A stretch of DNA of 64,000 nucleotides from Tretioscincus oriximinensis (lineage: Eukaryota; Chordata; Lepidosauria; Squamata; Gymnophthalmidae). This document shows, in pieces, positions 35,836 to 46,810 of the stretch; within the stretch, counting starts at the first letter, position 1, and every line of letters starts with the position of its first letter. The translations under genes and the position numbers were made by a program. The stretch covers positions 866,070 to 930,069 of the forward strand of contig JAJVDF010000412.1 in NCBI GenBank assembly GCA_022410635.1, written 5' to 3'. The notes under the pieces are model-generated. The model searched no databases, was not told the origin of the DNA, and was given only the letters and a program-made list of their open reading frames with translations.

Positions 35836-36240
35836 CATCCCGGGAATGGAAATTCTCATTGATTGGCGAAAAAGGCATAATCCCTCCCTGGGCTGACTGC
35901 GATGCAGGTTGGGAGCTGTAGTCTGCAGGGCAGGGCCCTGTGCATGCTGGGTGGAAGAGGCTGCCTGCTGCTTGGAGACGGACTACACTTCCCAGCAGAC
36001 CCCTACCCCAGCACAATAACACCTTTGTATCACCTTGTATACATTTTGGACTGCAGCTTTTACTACTTTTATAATCGTGAACCTGTTATGCATTCAAGCT
36101 TTTAAAAGCACATTATCATGAAAAAATGGCCCAGAAAAGCAGGCAGAAAACCTACTGACAACCGTAAAACTAGAAACTGAAGTTATGCCAGAAGATGAGA
36201 AACAGGAAGGTAGTTGTTTTGTTACTGTTGACAACTGGTC
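35835..36240 (+). repeat. Dispersed unit, copy 1
   Basis: Shares gactacacttcccagcag, gaaaagcaggcagaaa and the order of segments with 37100-37380 and 37625-37975. Contains ZNF143-like actacacttcccagca. Confidence 0.7.
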
Positions 36241-36804
36241 TATATTTTGGAATTTGGAGACTGCCAGAGTCTGCACTACTATGTGGATGACGGGTCTCTA
36301 CTCCATGACATTTTGCAGAATAAGACTCAGTGCAGAATGGACCTTACTCTTCGCAAAATGAAGGTTTTATCCTTAGCTGAACATCTTACAAGACAAATAA
36401 AATTTCATTTTGGATTGTGCAAAATTGTGAAATGTACAAACCTACTTTAGGTAAGACGCATGTTTGATCTTAAAAGCAACAGTTTAATCGAGAGTAAAGT
36501 TATTGCACATAATCAGTAACTTGATCTACAGATAGCAACAGTTTCACCCCATTTCACCAGACTTCAGGACAAACAGTCCCAACTCTCACTGGTTAGTGAG
36601 TCAGAATTATTTCTGCTGATATATCTAGAAGAGATAATAAGACTGATTTTCTGAGGCCCAAACTGGGGTAATTAATATTCATGCTAATTTGCATATCATG
36701 AATATGTAAATCACCCACCAACATGCATACCCCTCCGAAATCTCTGCCAGAAAAAACTGCAGAGCGTGTGAGAATTTTTTGAAGTGAGTGAGTATATACC
36801 ATTT

Positions 36805-36950
36805 GCAGGGAGTCATGAACAGGAGCATATTTTGCTTTCCTCTGCTCAGACTACCCAGGTGCATCTGGTGGGCCTCTGTGTGAGACAGAAGGCTGGACTA
36901 GATGGGCTGTGGCCTGATCCATTATGGCTCTTCTTATGTTCTTATGCATT
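36805..36950 (+). mobile_element. CR1 LINE 3' end
   Basis: accatttgcagggagtcatg to ctgatccattatggctctt and the octamer end ttcttatg. Confidence 0.8.
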
Positions 36951-37099
36951 TTTTTTATTTTTTACTGAGGGGAGGAGCTAGTCCCAGTTGCCAGGGCCAA
37001 TTAGTGGTGCCCCAGGAGGGACACCCCAAAACCAAATTGCCCCCCAAAATCTTGTCAGCCTAAGAGATAAGTTCAAGAAAGAGAAACACCAATCAAAAG

Positions 37100-37380
37100 G
37101 GTAGATTTGCAGTTTATTCTCTTTTGCACATTCATGTTGTATGCCCATGGGGAAGGACCCCACACAGGCAAGGCAGAAAAGGCTGACTATACTGCTCAGA
37201 CTATACATCCCAGCAGACCCTCTGTTTCACAATTGAGTTGCTATTCCTATTACTGCCAGCTTAGTGAAGCTGTTGGGGCATCCAAACTTTTGTAATAAGC
37301 ACTTGTCATCGTGAAAAACAGTATAGAAAAGCAGGCAGAACTACAACTAAGAACCATAAAACAGGAAAAAAGGCCACAAT
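37100..37380 (+). repeat. Dispersed unit, copy 2
   Basis: Carries gactatacatcccagcagac, atccaaacttttgtaataag, gaaaagcaggcagaa and aactaagaaccataaaac, in the same order as the other copies. Confidence 0.65.
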
Positions 37381-37624
37381 ACTCCAAAAAAGCCCAAACA
37401 AGGTTCTTTTAAACTCTCAGAAAAGTAATTTGACCTGAAGACACTTTTCACATAAATGCTCAAGCAATAATCCATCCAGTTCTCCCATTTTCCTATGGGT
37501 GAGGTGAGGGACAAGGTAACCAAATGTCGTTACTCAATCAGCTATGGTGAGGAAAAAATGTAGATACTCAATGCCATAAATGGGTCCTCCAGCCATTTTT
37601 CCTGTAAGCAGAAAAAATGTTTCC

Positions 37625-37975
37625 TGTGGGCGGGGACTGGGCACAGATTGTCTAAAGAGACTTCCTCCCTCCCAGGGATAACTGCGGTGCAGACTAGGAG
37701 CTGTAGTCCACAAGGCTGGGTAAAAGAGGCATCCTGCTAGTCAGACTACACTTCCCAGCAGGCCACACTGCCAGCAACATCTTCCATTTCACCCACCGTA
37801 CACTTGGACCCAAACTTTTATAATAAAAACTTGGCATTGTGGAAAAACCAGAATAAAAAAGCAGGCAGAAATACAACTAAGAATCATGAAAGCAGAAACA
37901 GGAATTCTGTCAAGAAGTTAAGAAAAAAGGAAGCTGATAGTTTGTATTGTTTACATTTGGCACATGCCAATTTAG
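37625..37975 (+). repeat. Dispersed unit, copy 3
   Basis: Carries gactacacttcccagcaggc, acccaaacttttataataaa, aaaaagcaggcagaaa and aactaagaatcatgaaa. Confidence 0.7.
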
Positions 37976-38034
37976 ACATTTGCCAAGAAGCCTCTAAGTA
38001 AGACAATGCAAATTGTACCACACACCAGTTTTCT

Positions 38035-38214
38035 CTGTAAGGCCCTATGCTCTCTGAGTCTTATTCTGGGCTGTATCTCTGGATCAAGTTTGGCCATCCA
38101 CATGCCAGTACAGACTATGGCAGGCCCCATTCGGGGCCTGCCATAGTCTACACTAGCATGTAGATGGCAGGTTCTTATTCCGAGATAATAACCCAGAATA
38201 AGGCTTAGAGGGGA
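38035..38214. mobile_element. Fold-back MITE, copy 1
   Basis: Centre actatggcaggcccc-attc-ggggcctgccatagt, with outer arms cttattctgggct and agcccagaataag-like. About 180 bp, no coding content. Related copy at 42800. Confidence 0.8.
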
Positions 38215-38580
38215 CAGGACTTTGGGAGGCCCATATGCATAAAATACACAACCCACCATTGTGCATCCTTGCAAATGGGCAAAATAAGATTTTAATCCCA
38301 CCCAGATGCAAATAAAGATCGTCCCCTTCTAGGAGAGCTTTAAATTTTTATTTGCAAGAAAGGATGCATAGTTTGCCTACAATAGATCACAATGCATGCA
38401 TAACTAATACTAAATACTGTTGTTTTTCTTCTGTTAAAAAGCTGCAAGGATCCCATGCAATTCCTGCTAAATGCCAACATTTCGGAAGAAGGCGAAAACC
38501 AAAAGGGAGCCTTCCAAACTGACTTCACTTTCTAGTTAAAGGTCCCGATTCTGCTCCTTCTGCAAGCCAAATTACCTTAC

Positions 38581-38720
38581 CGCCTTTCTCTTTCTGCACA
38601 GGGCTTCAAATACGGTGAAATTCAACCCTCTTCTCCGCCTTGACTCCCAGGTTTCCGTTTCCGGGTTTGATATTTAACCAAATCCGAATCTCTCCTCCTC
38701 TCACTCACTTCGCTTTTTCC
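38581..38720 (-). other. AKR1A1: AKR1A1 non-coding exon 1 and promoter (inferred)
   Basis: On the minus strand a strong donor (ggcg then gtaaggt) lies at 38581, at the inner edge of a small CpG-bearing block. A CACGTG E-box is at 38724-38729. The transcription start cannot be placed exactly, so the upper limit is approximate. Confidence 0.5.
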
Positions 38721-38999
38721 ATCCACGTGGCCCGGAGGCGTTAAGAGTGCTGACAGTGGAGCAAATGTCCTTTCAGAAAATCTGATTCATGTCAGTAATA
38801 TATATAATCACAGCACTTCAAACATGAATAAGTAGAAGCAAACAATATCAGTGCTGTGCAGAATTTGCAGAAACTAATAAAGAGATCCTGCTCATTCAAG
38901 AAAAATTAGACAATTTTTGGGGGGCGGAATTGGTTTGTCCTGTTCCAAATCAAATGAGATGGAGGAATCTTCCTAAGGAATCAGTTGTGGGAGGGACTA

Positions 39000-39254
39000 T
39001 TTATTTGTTTGTTGATTTATACTTTTATCCCACCCTATTCCCAAAGGTCTCAGGGCAGCCAACCATAGGGGGGCTCACGTAGCTTATGTTGCTTTCTCCT
39101 CAACAGACACCCTGTGAAGTAGGTGGGGCTGACAGAGTTCTAAAGAACTGTGATTGGCACAAAATCAGGCAGCTGGCTTCCTGGATGAGTGTGGGGAATC
39201 GAACCAGGAGACTACCAGATAATAAGAGACCAATTCTAACCACTACACCAATTT
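39000..39254 (-). mobile_element. tRNA-derived SINE (family A), full length
   Basis: The reverse of the element at 13277: L2-type tail first (ccaccctattcccaaaggtc), then the body, then a reversed B-box ggaatcgaacc and head (aaccactacaccaattt). Confidence 0.82.
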
Positions 39255-39324
39255 ACACAACATTTACTAATGTCCAATGTTCATTTCTTTTACCAGTGCC
39301 CACATTAAATTATAATTTGCCCTT

Positions 39325-39435
39325 AAAGGGAGCCCTGTTGAATGGGGGTCAGAGCCCATCCGTAGTCCGGCATTCCATCTCATATACTGGCCCACCAATT
39401 GCACCTAGGCAGCCTCAAAGGCAAAACCCTCTTCA
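39325..39435 (-). mobile_element. CR1 LINE 3' fragment
   Basis: gggagccctgttgaatggg and ggcccaccaattgcacctag match other CR1 ends here. Confidence 0.7.
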
Positions 39436-40027
39436 GTATACTTTATGTGGAAGAACTTAATGGCACTTATAACCCCCATAATTTATGTAATATCCGAGGC
39501 TTGGATGGACTTTGGCATTCGTTCTACTCCTTGTTATTGATTAATGCTTCTCTGGCTTCTTTTCTCATCCAGGCAGATTAATATTTTACCACAATAAATT
39601 TCAACTACGTTTTCTTTAAACACATGGACAGGAAAGTTAGAATTAAGCTTGAAAACAGGGCATTCACATATAACTTAGTTGACATTCCTGCCAGATCAAG
39701 ATAGGAGATCTATTTTTTTTATCATGAAATGCTGCTAAACACCTTCTACTCACTTCAACAAAGGAAGAAACTGGCAAAATCAGGATTAGAGGGATCATAT
39801 CAGGCTGTCTTTCTCTGCAAAATCATCTGGCATGTGAGTATAAAGGTTGCGTGTCAGCATTGCTGGTCCAAGCTCTGTCAAGATCCTTGCAAATCTTGTG
39901 TTAGTGCTGTTATGTGGGGTTGACTGTTCCATGCCCACTGGAACCCTTTTCCCAACTGCTTGCTATGCCACAGTATTATAGAAAATATGCTCCCCATCCC
40001 GCACATGCACATGTAAACACCATGTTC

Positions 40028-40225
40028 AAGAGGCACAGTGGTGCAGAGGTTAAGAGCAACAGACTTTCATCAGAGATCGGAGTTCAAGGTTTCATGTGTC
40101 TGCTGTGGAGTGAACATCCTCCACTGACCTTAGCTCCAGCCAATCTAGTTTTTCGAAAGCAAGAAATAGCAAGTAGATTAATAGGTACCACCATATTTGT
40201 GTTGGGGAAGATAGCATGTAAGCCT
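40028..40225 (+). mobile_element. SINE family B
   Basis: caagaggcacagtggtgcag to cgaaagcaagaaatagcaag and gttggggaagatagcatgta, without the GAAGAA tail. Confidence 0.65.
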
Positions 40226-40490
40226 TCAGGTATTGGCTAGAAGTCTGGATAGTTTTAAGATAGGATTAGATAAATTTATAACAGATGAATCAATGGCTAT
40301 TAGGATGTAAAAACAGCTGTATTCCTTAAATACCATTTGCTTGGAGTCAAGAACAGATGAGGGGTTTGCCTTCTTCTGACTGAGGCTGCCCAAGTGTAAT
40401 TGGTGGGCCACTGTGTGAGACAGAATGCTGGGCTAGATGGACTGTGGCCCAATTCAGCAGAGGTCCTCTTAGGTTCTAATATTTCCCAGC
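40226..40490 (+). mobile_element. CR1 LINE 3' fragment
   Basis: ctggatagttttaagatagg to gagacagaatgctgggctag and a degenerate end. Confidence 0.7.
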
Positions 40491-40684
40491 GTGAAACTGC
40501 CATGTCTGACTTTCCTCATCCTGTCCTCCAGTAGATTAGCTAGTTAGGTTTTGGTCATTCCTGTAGAATGAACTTAGTTTTTTTTCCCCCATGACTAAAC
40601 CCCATTCTTCAGGTCTGAAGATGAACTAAAGATGATTAAAGGTTTTACCACAGTCTATGTGTCATATAAAAATCTAATTCCAGA

Positions 40685-40800
40685 TAGGCTGACCAGATGA
40701 TCCCTTTTAGGGGGGTTTGAAAACCCAGTTTTGGGGTGCCTCCTGGTTTTTGCTGAGGAATTTTTTTTCAATTTTTTTCAATTTATTTTTCCTCAGTAAA
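40685..40800. mobile_element. Half copy of the GGCTGACC palindromic MITE
   Basis: Starts TAGGCTGACCAGATGAtcc and runs through ttggggtgcctcctggttt to the middle; the second arm is lost or replaced by AT-rich DNA. Confidence 0.75.
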
Positions 40801-40872
40801 AAATGTTAATTTATATATATTATATTATATTTATATATATTTTATATTTTATATATTTATATATATTTTAAA
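40801..40872. repeat. AT-rich simple repeat
   Basis: Alternating TATATT/ATATAT sequence. Confidence 0.85.
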
Positions 40873-41199
40873 TACTATCATTGATGTGCTCATAAAAACA
40901 AATTAAATTGGAGGCAACTGTTACTTGTTTGTGAAATTATTATTGCGTCCCCAGTTAACAGCTTTGATTATGGAATATATTTGGATCAGATTCAGAAGCA
41001 CTGAAGCAAATTCCCATTTGGCTTATCATAAGATCTTTTCTCTTTGCATTGGTTACCCTTGAGGTCAGAATTAAAAAAGTGTTCCAGAACAAAGAGATAA
41101 AAGTTACATTAAGATTAAGAACCAAATAAGTCTTTAAAAGCAACAAGCATAAGAAAGTTTCTGCAGTAATGATAAGTGTGAATCGGCCCATAAATTGTG

Positions 41200-42480
41200 T
41201 CTTTTGGTAAGTAATTTAACACCAATACCATGATCTCTGGAATGGCAATAGTGAATGGGTAACATTTATGATGATGATGACAATAATAATTTATTTTGCC
41301 CTTTTACTTGGTCTCCATTTTCTCTGTGCACTGACTGAACTCAGGAAGCTACTACAAAGCCTATTGTAGTGGTGACTAGGCAAGAAAAAGCTATGGCAAA
41401 TGGTTGAATTCATGTACTTCATATTTCCCAGAAATACCAAAGTAGAAAAAATGGAATACTATTTCCTAAGCTTAGGGGGAGAACCTATAGATTTTCCACA
41501 TGCGCACACACCCATGCAAAGAATAACTGAAACTTGCAAACAGGAGCAACAAGAATATTATGTAATGCTTTGCATCAGGAGGAAGCAGAAAATTAATTTA
41601 TATATAAAAATTAAAATATATATAGTCTCAGCAAGAAACCAGACCATCCAAAACAAAACAATAATTAATTTCTTATTGTGTTGCGTGCGTATAATAGCGC
41701 AACAATAATAGTATTTCGATAATATCCGTTTTTAAGAATGGTATGCAAAGTTGTCAGATATAGTAACAGATGGGTATGTTTGTTATACCCATTAAAGCTG
41801 CAAAGTTCTATCCCAATTTTTATGTGGGAACTTTGACGTGAGCCCCAACAGCAGCGCAATTCACCAGCCTACACAAGCTAACAGACCTTGCAATCTTACT
41901 ACACACTTCCATGGATGACCAGCTCTTCTACTTATGCTTACAGAGGACCAGCTCAATGTGTCTCTGTGGATGACCAGTGTTCTCAACATTCACTATGAAA
42001 TTTTAGGTCCAACAGAGCAGTGCTACAAGTCATTCATACTTTCCCTCCCAACTTTGAAAAGTTTAAGTGGATAATTGGACAAGGATCACTCGGAAGGGAA
42101 AGTGTTGCTAGGCACACTTGCTGAAATGATTCTCTATGGACCATTGACTTCCATCATGGAGAAGTCCCATAGGTTTAAATGCAACTTTGTTTGTGATCTG
42201 ATTTAAAAGAGTAACTCATTCTGCCTGTAGTTTTTACAGGTTTGTCTCTGTAAAATCTTTTTTAAAAGGTCAAAAATTCTATCCCAAATTTTGTGAGGGA
42301 ACCTACCTTAGGCCACCTTCTGGAACAAAATTAAGTCCAAGTGAAACTATCAAGCCCTGGCTGATCCCTTCTTTAACATCTGAGCAAAATAAATTATGTT
42401 ACCTGCCTTCCACTGCTCTACAAACATTTCTGCCATAATCATCTGGTTCTATAATTATGATGTTTCTCTTTGTTGAATTA
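41200..42480. other. AKR1A1-PRDX1 intergenic DNA, nothing recognised
   Basis: AT-rich with no coding, repeat or RNA structure that I can support. Confidence 0.5.
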
Positions 42481-42799
42481 CTTGGTCTCTCTCTCTCTCA
42501 CTCATACACACACAGGGGTGGTTTCCTAGCATGTGTGTAACCAAGTTAATGTCCCAGATCATTTATCAACGTCAGGGTAGGAAACTGCCAGTCCATAGTG
42601 ACTTTGCGATTTTGAGTTTCCCACTTGAAGAATATTATTTCACAAGAAAAGTTTCATTTTCCAATCCCCACACCTTACAATATAGTTTACAGTCTAATTC
42701 TTGGCATGCCTGGCAACTGCTATGCCAGCTAATAAATTCACCAAAAGGTATTTTTGCAAGTGGCCATTTCCCCCCATGATTGCTCTTAAATTTTGTCCT

Positions 42800-42960
42800 G
42801 TCTTTGTTATGAGTCACATCTTGGGACAGAGCTTGGTCATCCACATGCCAGTGTAAACTATGGCAGGCCCCATTCGGGGCCTGCCATAGTTTACACTAGC
42901 ATGTAGATGGCAGGGACTTATTTAGAGATATAGCCCAGAATAAGGCTCAGTGGGGACGGA
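42800..42960. mobile_element. Fold-back MITE, copy 2
   Basis: Hairpin tgtaaactatggcaggcccc with ggggcctgccatagtttaca, about 150 bp from the PRDX1 promoter core. Same family and orientation as 38035-38214. Confidence 0.8.
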
Positions 42961-42987
42961 TGCAAACTGTTGCAATCCCATTTAATT

Positions 42988-43016
42988 TCATTCGTTCGTT
43001 CGTTCGTTCGTTCATT
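42988..43016 (+). repeat. (CGTT)n microsatellite
   Basis: Five CGTT units just upstream of the PRDX1 promoter motifs. Confidence 0.9.
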
Positions 43017-43074
43017 CACCCCCAGCCGCACAGCAGAGAAGTTGAAGAATAATGGCGCGCTGCCAAGGGCTTTG

Positions 43075-43082
43075 TGACGTCA
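43075..43082. promoter_or_regulatory. CRE palindrome TGACGTCA
   Basis: Perfect CREB/ATF site about 20 bp from the ARE match in the PRDX1 promoter, followed by a second ACGT core. Confidence 0.6.
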
Positions 43083-43101
43083 CGACGTCTCTACTAAAAA
43101 C

Positions 43102-43111
43102 GCAAAGTCAT
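43102..43111 (-). promoter_or_regulatory. Antioxidant response element match
   Basis: On the minus strand this reads ATGACTTTGC, a full match to the ARE core RTGACNNNGC bound by NRF2-small MAF. It is about 150 bp upstream of the inferred PRDX1 start. PRDX1 is a known NRF2 target; binding here is inferred. Confidence 0.6.
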
Positions 43112-43229
43112 GCTGGCGATGCAGCCGGAGCTGCTCAATCAATGCGAGCCGCAGAGGAGGAAGCAAGACCCGACAGGCTCCCTCCGCCTCGGATGGGCGA
43201 ATTCCTCTTCTCGCGAGATTTTGCTTTAC

Positions 43230-43235
43230 TATAAA
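43230..43235 (+). promoter_or_regulatory. TATA-like box of PRDX1
   Basis: TATAAA within ctttactataaaactaaag, about 110 bp before the exon 1 donor. Confidence 0.5.
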
Positions 43236-43254
43236 ACTAAAGGGGGCCACCCCC

Positions 43255-43343
43255 TGAAGGGCGCTGTCTGGTCTGTCTGCGTTCTGCACCGTTTGTGCTG
43301 CCTCAGTGCTGAAGGGAAAGTTTGGGAATCTTCAGCTCCGCAG
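43255..43343 (+). other. PRDX1: PRDX1 non-coding exon 1
   Basis: GC-rich exon between the TATA-like box at 43230 and a consensus donor at 43344. The start is estimated from TATA spacing. Confidence 0.6.
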
Positions 43344-43604
43344 GTATTTCATTATCCCGCCCTCTCTAATCCGTGGCAAGGGTTTGAGCATGGAATAAGA
43401 ACGGGTCTGCCTGCCTGGGGCTTGCTCTTAAAGGGAGGGAGAGGGGGTTGCTTTGCACCTGCTTAAATGTGGACTCCAAATGTGCAATGGTGTGAATGTT
43501 GNTTGTGCCTGTTGGAAATGCTTTTCTGCTTCCTGGATGGTGGCTAAGGCGCTTTTAAGGGTGCTGATGCTTGAGAAAGCAGATTTAGGCTGTGTTCACT
43601 CAAT

Positions 43605-43815
43605 TTATTCCCCTACGACTGGAGCACTGTGGGGACAGATTTATTCCAGAATATCCATGTTTTATTGTGGGATATCCAGTTGCTGCACCCCCACCTCACT
43701 TCTTTCTTCCACTATAACTGGATATTCCGCAACAAAGCATGGATATTCTGGAATAACTCCGTGCCCACGGGGCTTTATTATGGAATATCCAGTTATAGTG
43801 GAATAAAGAAGTGCA
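43605..43815. mobile_element. Nested fold-back MITE in PRDX1 intron 1
   Basis: 43709-43728 (ccactataactggatattcc) is exactly complementary to 43782-43801. An outer pair (tattccagaatatccatg and catggatattctggaata) also folds. A fragment of the same unit is at 54481-54560. Confidence 0.8.
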
Positions 43816-43948
43816 GCCAATGCTTTTTTCTTGCAGCAGAAGCATCAGGATTTCTCTTCTCAGCATCCGGGCGCAAAAGGATGAACAGCTAAATAACATT
43901 GTGTCTCGATTTGGCAACACACCAGTTATTTTTTTTTGGTGGGGGGGA

Positions 43949-43974
43949 ATGAATGAATGAATGAATGAATGAAT
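43949..43974 (+). repeat. (GAAT)n microsatellite
   Basis: Six GAAT units. Confidence 0.9.
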
Positions 43975-44354
43975 TCCTTTGTCTCTGCTGCTTCCTGCCT
44001 GGTGCTGGTGGCGGAGGGGAAAGAAAGCTGTGATTCAATCCAGTTCAAGGTGTTCTCAAGTGCAGTAAGGGTGGAGAGGGAAGCCCGGGGTGATCAAAAC
44101 TGAGTTGTTATTGTTATTAAAATATAAATGGTATTTCAGAGGTTCAGTGAGGGCTTTTTATTATTTTGCCTGCTGGAAATCTTGCCGTGGGTTTTATAGG
44201 GCTCGTTTGCCTTGCCTGCAGGTAAATTAGTCTCATTTTTGGAAACTTAACGTGGTGACTTTAGCCCTTAATTTACATTTTTAAAGGACATTTCCGTGGG
44301 ACTTTTAAGACGGCTGGGGAGAATTTTTAATTCGGATGGAGAGCTGATATGGAG

Positions 44355-44625
44355 TAAGAAGGGTCTTCCTTGGTGGTTGCCCTCAAGGCACTTCAGTCAC
44401 CTCCCATCACTGTATTATTTTAGAAGATGCAAAGAGAAATTGGGATTTAGGCACCTGATACACCTCTTTGGTTGGAGAAATTGGGATTTAGGCACCTGAT
44501 ACAAACATTCCTCTTCACCCACTTTTGACTCCTAGCTCCCTCAGCATTTGTCCTTCCAGGGAGGGAGGGACTTACAGTGAACGGCAGGATATAAGTTCTT
44601 AAATAAAAATAAATAAAATAATGCT
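44355..44625 (+). mobile_element. L2 LINE 3' end
   Basis: ctcaaggcacttcagtcacc, ctgtattattttagaagatg and an AAATAA-type end. It holds an internal duplication of gagaaattgggatttaggca (44431 and 44475). Confidence 0.65.
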
Positions 44626-44756
44626 GCTGTGTTCCTATATAGTTATTTCACTATCGATAAAATATGAAAATTGTGAAATGCAGTTTTAACTTCCTCATAA
44701 GGTTGTAGTAGAAATTGTGAAATGTGTTAGTAAAGCCACACGAATGCCCTATCCAC

Positions 44757-44975
44757 ACTGGGTGTTATTCCAGGATATATCTCAGAATAGAATAGGGCTG
44801 TCCATCCGTACAGACTGTGGCAGCCATTGCCTCCCCTTCCCATCCACACCAGGTTTTATTGCAGAATATTTCTCAGAATGGGGGTCTATCATTTGCAGAC
44901 TAGTGTAGACTATGGCTGGCCACCCTCTGATCAACACTGGATTGTATCTCAAAATGGGGGCCAGTCATCTGCGTG
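44757..44975. repeat. Diverged relative of the 38.0/42.8-kb MITE
   Basis: Repeated cagaatggggg, atccacac and tagtgtagactatggctggc words in two partial units. Confidence 0.5.
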
Positions 44976-45029
44976 CCAGTAACAGATGACAACAAAATAA
45001 ATTGGTACGTTGCATTTCTGTAATTTTGG

Positions 45030-45140
45030 TGTTTCTATATGAGAAATAGCTGTGTTGGTCTTAGTTCAGAAAATCCAGCAAGGAGGGTTTGTAGCACTTT
45101 GAGAGTAACAAGTGAAAGGCAAGTGGCGCGAGCTTTGGTA
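45030..45140. repeat. Copy of the GCTAGCAGCACTTT family
   Basis: gagaaatagctgtgttggtc, ccagcaaggagggtttgtag and cactttgagagtaacaag. Confidence 0.6.
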
Positions 45141-45469
45141 GGCACCTCTATAACTTCGGATGCAGAATTTATGTATTGGAATAGTGTCTCTGTCTGTATC
45201 AAAAAAGATTTTTCCCATCCTTTCTCTGACCTTTTTTTGGTCTTAATCTACAGCCTCTGTTTTACAAACATACATCCGGCTAAGAATACTTAATTATATT
45301 TTCCTTTTTTCTCATGGAACATTGAGAATTGTTAAGTTGGTATAATCTCTTTTTTAAAAAAAATTATAGTCTCTTTTTCCATGATAGAATTTTTTACTGA
45401 AATTGTTTGGTAGCTTTATAAATACTTGCACCATAGCAATTATCGATCAATTCAAGTTTGATATGTTGA

Positions 45470-45810
45470 AAGAATGCAGAGATTCTTAGATGGGGACAAC
45501 AAGAATTTTGGCTTGTGACTTGGTTAAGAATCAATGGGAAATACTTTTAGGTATGGACAAAGAGGTGGCTCATAAAGAAGTATTTATTGTTTGCAAATAT
45601 AAGAATATTGTTTTGTGAGTTTACGATGGCGTTTGATATGTTTTGTAGCCTGCAAAGAGGGGGAGTAAGAGGGTGGAAAGAGGAAGGCTGGTAGTATGAC
45701 GGTCATGGTCTTAAGAATGGCTTCTATTAATTGTGTAACAAACAGTTGATATGCCAAGTTGTTTCTGTTTTGAATGTTCATATGTTTGTTGAAATCGTGA
45801 CTTAAAGAAA
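45470..45810 (+). mobile_element. Possible L1-like fragment
   Basis: Purine-rich gatggggacaacaagaattt and later AT-rich 3'-UTR-like text. No clear coding remnant. Confidence 0.3.
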
Positions 45811-46222
45811 ATAATCAGTGCAAAAAAGTGGGGGACATAGCAATTGTGGAAAGTGGGGACATTTGTACAAAATAAGATTGGCGTAAATCAACCACAACCT
45901 GCACAAGTGTTGCATAATGGAAACTAGGGGTTGGGAGTCATTTCAACCAGGATGCTTAAAAAAACACCCATATACTTCCTCCTTCACATGTCTCTTTAAG
46001 TTTCATTATAGCAACTCTTTGCCTAAATACCCAATATACTGAAAGAGGAAAGCAGGTTTTTTTCTCTACAGAATGATTGAGCAAGAGGAAAATGTTTCTG
46101 AGATTAAGCTGCAGGAAACTAAACAATTTTGCTCAAATCTGGTTGAGGGAAATAGTAATTATGTGCTTCCAAGGTTATTCTGATTTATTTAAGCAATAAG
46201 AGTTTTTCCTTCTCATGGGATA

Positions 46223-46300
46223 TTTGTTTATTTATTTACTAACGGTACTTACTTATATGTATATTCCTCCCTATACCCAAAGATTTCAGGATGGATCAGA
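46223..46300 (-). mobile_element. Reversed L2/SINE tail
   Basis: TTTA repeat followed by cctccctatacccaaagatt tcaggatgg. Confidence 0.55.
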
Positions 46301-46703
46301 ATAGAAATATTGTATAGAGTCCCCAAAACCATGATGGAAGTTTGTACCTTAAATTGGTGTGGAAATGAAGTTATTTCTCCCCCCCCCATTCTCCCCCCCC
46401 CCCCAGCAAGCATTATAAGTTATAAGCACCTAGTTAGAGTTGCACCTTTAAAGGTGCAAGTCTCTATTCCAAGTTTTACGTGGGAAAACTAGTGTGGTGG
46501 GAATTAAAGAATATAGCTACACCTCAAATGTAATTTCATTTTGTGTTTGTTCAGATATCAAAGCAACATGCCCACACTTCTGTCGTTGAAGCTATTAAAA
46601 TGTTTAACATAAACCATTGCTAATCAATTCATCCCCCTGGTAAGGGTGGAGGAACTAAAATGACAAAGCTTAACTGCTACCAACTTTCTCAAGTTCTTGA
46701 CAG

Positions 46704-46810
46704 AATGTCATCTGGAAATGCTTACATTGGGAAACCGGCTCCAGACTTCAAAGCCACTGCTGTAATGCCTGATGGACAATTCAAAGATATTCACCTCTCT
46801 GACTACAAAG
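46704..46810 (+). CDS. PRDX1: PRDX1 exon 2, start codon
   Basis: The acceptor ttcttgacag ends at 46703 and ATG is at 46705. It encodes [15 protein letters not shown] to HLSDYK. Another in-frame ATG at 46660 lies upstream of the acceptor and is judged intronic. The donor reads gtaagt. Confidence 0.95.
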
